Origin: Betaproteobacteria bacterium
GTDB lineage: Bacteria > Pseudomonadota > Gammaproteobacteria > Burkholderiales > Nitrosomonadaceae
DNA: 10,162 bases
Direction of reading: 5' to 3'
NCBI GenBank assembly: GCA_022601315.1
Contig: JAHZIU010000224.1
Location: forward strand, 1 to 10,162
In this document: piece after piece, positions 8,046 through 10,162 of the stretch
How the letters are laid out: each line of letters starts with the position of its first letter
How positions within the stretch are numbered: position 1 is the stretch's first letter
The notes under the pieces: generated by a model
The model's input: only the letters and a program-made list of their open reading frames with translations
Databases searched by the model: none
Told to the model about the DNA's origin: nothing
Made by a program: the position numbers and the translations under genes

Positions 8046-8256
8046 GGTTCACAAGATACGTATCTTAACGGACAGAGGTGCCGAGTATTGTGGGCGTGTA
8101 GATCACCATGATTATCAACTATATTTGGCGATTAACGACATCAATCATACACAATGAACGTACTCATCAAGAAAAATGTGTTGTGTACGCACACTACCGG
8201 AAACATTACTTAATGGACAATCAATTTGGGCTGAAAAGAATTTAGTTCAAATCTAA
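8046..8256 (+). pseudogene. IS481-family transposase remnant with internal deletion
   Basis: The frame from about 8046 reads HKIRILTDRGAEYCG, then HHDYQLYLAINDINHT. This is the stretch around the second catalytic Asp of the DDE integrase core in IS481-type transposases. It then hits TGA. The following bases read NERTHQ in another frame, then KMCC, RT..ETLLNGQ and SIWAEKNLVQI before TAA at 8254-8256. That matches the C-terminal tail of the same proteins as I remember it (RTHQGKMCCGRT, then a SIWAEKNLAQI-like end). The region carrying the catalytic Glu is missing, as is everything N-terminal to the second Asp. A one-base loss shifts frame inside the tail. The copy cannot encode an active transposase. 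Confidence 0.8.
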
Positions 8257-8257
8257 A

Positions 8258-8311
8258 CTGACAGACACCAAAAAAATCGGATAACTGTCAGATCAGGCCT
8301 GAGTTAGTACA
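8258..8311 (+). mobile_element. probable right end of the IS481-type remnant
   Basis: Directly after the transposase stop, CTGACAG (8258-8264) and CTGTCAG (8285-8291) form an inverted repeat. The sequence then closes with GATCAGGCCTGAGTTAGTACA (up to 8311). From memory, IS481-type elements often end with a sequence of the form TGTCAGATCAAG..TGA.CTAGTACA, so 8311 is the likely outer edge. No matching left end is visible upstream, consistent with deletion of the element's left part. Confidence 0.5.
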
Positions 8312-8336
8312 GATTAATTTGTTACAGATTAATTTG
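8308..8336. repeat. two tandem copies of a 14-base unit
   Basis: TACAGATTAATTTG occurs at 8308-8321 and again at 8323-8336, one base apart. The first copy overlaps the presumed TACA terminus of the insertion remnant. It could be a slippage product or a rearranged insertion scar. Confidence 0.7.
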
Positions 8337-8389
8337 CTATGATTGAATTACTACTTTAGCAAATAAGAAGAAGGCTCTAACGACCAAGC

Positions 8390-8941
8390 TCACTTGACGC
8401 TACGGAGTGTCTCAACGATTAGGTGGGGGACAGCCTTAGATCCAGTTGACATGTTTTGATAAATACATGCTTTCTCTAAAGAGTGCTTTGTATCCAATGC
8501 AAGCAAGTAGGGTGCCACAAAACCTTTGTAATCCTTCTTTGTTTTATCTGGTAAATCTTTCCATCCAGAAATCGTACTGCGACATTTTTCCGAACCGCAT
8601 TTGCAATGTTTTGGGAAATAATCAACACCGTAATTTCTCATGGCATAATCGAAGTTTATTTCTTCGTTAATATTAATATCTCTCATGGCCACAAAGTCAT
8701 GAGCTCCCGTTTCATTTAGTTTAATTCCACAATCTGGATTGCAGGAATGGTTAACCTTAGTTATTAACCCAGCGTGAAATACATATTCATTTTCACCTAC
8801 CTGTGATGCGTGAGAATGATTTTTGTCCAGTTTTTTTTCGATTCTTCCGACCATTACTATTTCACCAGCCGTAAAAAATCTCGTCGCAAAAATACCTTCA
8901 CCTTTTCCAGCAGTTTTTCTTAATTCATATCCGCTTTCCAT
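8390..8941 (-). CDS. SET-domain protein (putative protein-lysine methyltransferase)
   Basis: The 183-residue product has the core of a SET methyltransferase, which transfers a methyl group from S-adenosylmethionine to lysine side chains of proteins. The N-terminal GKGEGIFAT (12-20) is the cofactor-binding Gly motif. VNHSCNPDC (63-71) is the NHSCxP pseudoknot motif. NEEINFDYA (92-100) carries the presumed catalytic Tyr99. A post-SET motif CKCGSEKC follows, with Cys113, Cys115 and Cys120, which with Cys67 would bind zinc, then RSTISGW. A helical tail of about 55 residues (130-183) has no motif I know. There is no signal peptide or membrane segment, so it should act in the cytoplasm. The ATG is set by GGAG (8949-8952 on the complementary strand) 7 bases upstream. 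The gene stands alone and opposite to its neighbours, between insertion-sequence remnants. Substrate is unknown. Confidence 0.9.
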   Translation of the reverse strand: MESGYELRKTAGKGEGIFATRFFTAGEIVMVGRIEKKLDKNHSHASQVGENEYVFHAGLITKVNHSCNPDCGIKLNETGAHDFVAMRDININEEINFDYAMRNYGVDYFPKHCKCGSEKCRSTISGWKDLPDKTKKDYKGFVAPYLLALDTKHSLEKACIYQNMSTGSKAVPHLIVETLRSVK

Positions 8942-8982
8942 TTTAATTCTCCATTCTCTTCATCTTCTGTCTGTTAAGCTAT

Positions 8983-8996
8983 GTTATTAGGATAAC
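8983..8996. promoter_or_regulatory. palindrome upstream of the SET gene, possible operator
   Basis: GTTAT (8983-8987) and ATAAC (8992-8996) are exact inverted repeats around TAGG, about 42 bases before the SET gene start on its promoter side. Outer bases (ATGTT..AACAT) continue the symmetry imperfectly. The placement suits a repressor site or a short leader hairpin. I could not identify a convincing -35/-10 pair around it. Confidence 0.3.
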
Positions 8997-9135
8997 AACA
9001 TAACTAAACTCGATTCAGAGCCTTGTAATTTTAACATGATTACCTTGTTGATTTACTTATGCTTCCGTTAAACACACATTGAGCCGGTGCAATTTTCGAA
9101 TGAACCGTACAAAGTAAATATGTTAGTTATTGCCC

Positions 9136-9330
9136 TTAGTTGAATTCAAAGTCTGTTCCTGGTCGATAGATCGAGTTGACCCAACGGAATTGCCTGTCCT
9201 CTTGGTATGCTGTCATTTGATAATACGGGGCGAGTAACTTAAGAAGGCGTTGATTGTGAGGAATTACGATTATTAAGCAGGTCGCTGCGTGGGCGATTAA
9301 ACGTTCATGCCGAAAGGTGTTTATCAGCAT
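9136..9330 (-). CDS. unrecognised 64-codon ORF, possibly a gene fragment
   Basis: This - strand frame starts MLINTFRHERLIAHAATCL and ends YRPGTDFEFN before TAA. Its bases are more GC-rich than the flanks and its composition looks protein-like (LIIVIPHNQRLLKLLAPYYQ, WVNSIYRPG). There is no ribosome binding site before the ATG, and I do not recognise the family. It may be the surviving C-terminal piece of a longer gene, or chance. It reads in the same direction as the SET gene, about 195 bases upstream of it, with no sign of a shared operon. Confidence 0.28.
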   Translation of the reverse strand: MLINTFRHERLIAHAATCLIIVIPHNQRLLKLLAPYYQMTAYQEDRQFRWVNSIYRPGTDFEFN

Positions 9331-9594
9331 ATTGATTAAATTTGAAAAGATAAAATCTGATTTTCTTCGTGTTTTTTTGCTACACCCTATTGCTTATAAT
9401 TTATATTATGTAAAATAGATAGGAGAAATCGTAAAAGAAGATTTACAGATAAAATTCAAAGTTATTGTTATAATTGACAGCGGACAGTTACTTTGAAACA
9501 TCGGGACAAATGAATTGAAATTGGATTTGGGCTATCACCTTCCGCTAAGCAGTATCAAATAACGCGTAAAATTTCCGTCATTAATATTTTGAAT
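9331..9594. other. very AT-rich spacer without a recognisable gene
   Basis: Stops are frequent on both strands. AGGAGAAATC (9420-9429) looks like a ribosome binding site but is followed by GTA, not a start codon. The frame after it reads KRRFTDKIQS for a few codons before a stop, faintly like the start of some transposase OrfA proteins; this is too short to assign. TATAAT (9395-9400) lacks a good -35 at the right distance. Confidence 0.4.
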
Positions 9595-9828
9595 TAGAAC
9601 CGGAGGCAACCATGCTTCCCTACATGGCGGTGGACGGTTCTATATGCATGGCAGAACTGTATTCAAAATATACACTGCCATAACAAACCATAACGGGCGG
9701 AGCGTGACTAGACGCTGGAAGACGTCATTGCCACACCTATCAAAAGCCATTCTAAATCTATGGTTTGTTTATCTCGAGGTAGAAGTTATGCTTTTTGATA
9801 GGCTAACCATGAACGTAGCTATCGCTAC
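9595..9828. other. segment rich in inverted repeats, possible structured RNA or DNA element
   Basis: Six exact or near-exact inverted repeats lie in about 235 bases. They are TAGAACCG/CGGTTCTA (9595-9602, 9635-9642) around CCATG/CATGG; ATGGCAG..TGTAT/ATACA..CTGCCAT (9648-9681); AACAAACCATA/TATGGTTTGTT (9682-9692, 9759-9769); AGCGT/ACGCT (9701-9716); CCTATCAAAAGC pairing with GCTTTTTGATAGG (9736-9747, 9790-9802, one bulged base); and GTAGC/GCTAC (9815-9828). The third and fifth are interleaved, the topology of a pseudoknot. The strand of any transcript is unknown. Small ORFs overlap it on both strands, including a 71-codon + frame from 9644 that lacks a ribosome binding site, and none is convincing. 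It ends 46 bases before the IS21 left end. Confidence 0.4.
9612..9683 (+). CDS. possible 23-residue peptide with strong ribosome binding site inside a hairpin
   Basis: GGAGG (9602-9606) lies 5 bases before the ATG at 9612. The frame encodes MLPYMAVDGSICMAEL and seven further residues before TAA at 9681-9683. Both the ribosome binding site and the start codon fall inside the stem-loop formed by 9595-9642, which would tend to hide them. No family is recognised. A leader peptide or pure chance are both possible. Confidence 0.2.
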   Translation: MLPYMAVDGSICMAELYSKYTLP

Positions 9829-9874
9829 CTTCAATTCATATGTCTCTAGTGCTATATAAATAACGGAGTAATAA

Positions 9875-10162
9875 TGTACCACTGAAGCGCACTGATTTTC
9901 GCGGTTATCGCGGAATAAAAGTGTACCAGCCTAATGCCTGTAAGCTGATGCGATTAGCATCAAGTGAAAGGCGAAAAGGATGTATTCAGTGGAACTATAC
10001 GTAAAGATTCGGCGTGCGGTAATGGTGGAAGGCAGGAGCGAGCGAGAAGTTGCGCGTTATTTTGGTATCCACCGTCAGACTGTTAAGAAGATGTGCCAGT
10101 ATGCAGTGCCACCTGGTTACCGGCGCAAGAGCGAACCTGTATCTCGTAAGCTTGCTCCCTTC
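9875..10162 (+). mobile_element. left part of an IS21-family insertion sequence
   Basis: The element appears to begin with TGTACCACTGAAGCGCACTG at 9875. The first seven bases, TGTACCA, recur at 9922-9928, and TCGCGG occurs twice between them. Repeated subterminal copies of the end sequence are usual for IS21-family elements, where they serve as transposase binding sites. The istA gene follows at 9980. The right end, istB and the target duplication lie outside the window, so the exact boundary is inferred. Confidence 0.7.
9980..10162 (+). CDS. istA: IS21-family transposase IstA, N-terminal part
   Basis: IstA is the DDE transposase of IS21-type elements and works with the ATPase helper IstB, normally encoded just downstream. 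The 61 codons present begin MYSVELYVKIRRAVMVEG and continue through a helix-turn-helix, SEREVARYFGIHRQTVKKM (about 20-38), which binds the element's ends. The conserved YAVPPGYRRK follows (about 41-50). The frame is open to the last base of the window, so the catalytic core is not visible and nothing suggests that this part is broken. The ATG at 9980 is preceded by AAAGG at 9966-9970. Confidence 0.9.
   Translation, partial: MYSVELYVKIRRAVMVEGRSEREVARYFGIHRQTVKKMCQYAVPPGYRRKSEPVSRKLAPF

Noticed and set aside
8373..8425. Integron attC-like sequence at the end of the SET gene (CTCTAACGACCAAGCTCA, with GATTAGGT about 35 bases on)
   Set aside because: The core sites do not fit RYYYAAC/GTTRRRY exactly, the inner arms do not pair, and one half would lie inside the SET coding sequence.
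9701..9716. GACTAGA within a hairpin loop as a group I intron core element
   Set aside because: The partner conserved elements of a group I core are not found nearby; the short match alone is not evidence.
9640..9750. 36-codon hydrophobic ORF on the - strand within the structured segment
   Set aside because: No ribosome binding site, and the sequence is already accounted for by inverted repeats. I kept it out as chance.
9644..9859. 71-codon + strand ORF
   Set aside because: No ribosome binding site, no recognisable motif, and it overlaps several inverted repeats and competing short frames on both strands.

Overview
The window looks like a chromosomal stretch of a flagellated betaproteobacterium with a moderately AT-rich genome. 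The evidence is the gene order flgG-H-I-J-K-L, a FlgJ with both the rod-capping domain and the peptidoglycan hydrolase domain (typical of beta- and gammaproteobacteria), and FlgG/FlgI sequences that read like betaproteobacterial members. A Nitrosomonas-like ammonia oxidiser is my guess only; nothing in the sequence proves it.

Left part (1-7009): the distal half of a flagellar basal-body/hook operon, all on the + strand. The last codons of a gene that fits flgF come first. They are followed by flgG (distal rod), flgH (L-ring lipoprotein), flgI (P-ring), flgJ (rod cap and muramidase), flgK and flgL (hook-filament junction). Gaps from flgG to flgJ are 10-27 bases. The 105-base gap before flgK holds a plausible sigma-28 (FliA) promoter, which would let flgKL be made late. 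Together these genes complete the rod, pierce the wall and outer membrane, and provide the adaptor on which filament grows.

Right part (7010-10162): the flagellar genes stop and about 3.1 kb of accessory, partly decayed DNA follows. It holds an unassigned stretch with an imperfect 20-base direct repeat; a GC-rich block with a perfect REP/IS200-IS605-like hairpin; a possible 35-residue membrane protein; an IS481-family transposase remnant with a large internal deletion and a right-end-like sequence; a well-formed SET-domain protein methyltransferase gene on the - strand (8390-8941) with its own ribosome binding site and a palindrome upstream; an unrecognised 64-codon - strand ORF; an unusually structured segment of about 235 bases (9595-9828) with several perfect inverted repeats, two of them interleaved as in a pseudoknot; and the left end of an IS21-family element with the first 61 codons of istA running off the window.

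The flagellar half is ordinary. The points most worth a second look are the orphan SET-domain gene in a mobile-element neighbourhood and the structured segment next to the IS21 end. I see no tRNA, rRNA, CRISPR array or complete new multigene system.
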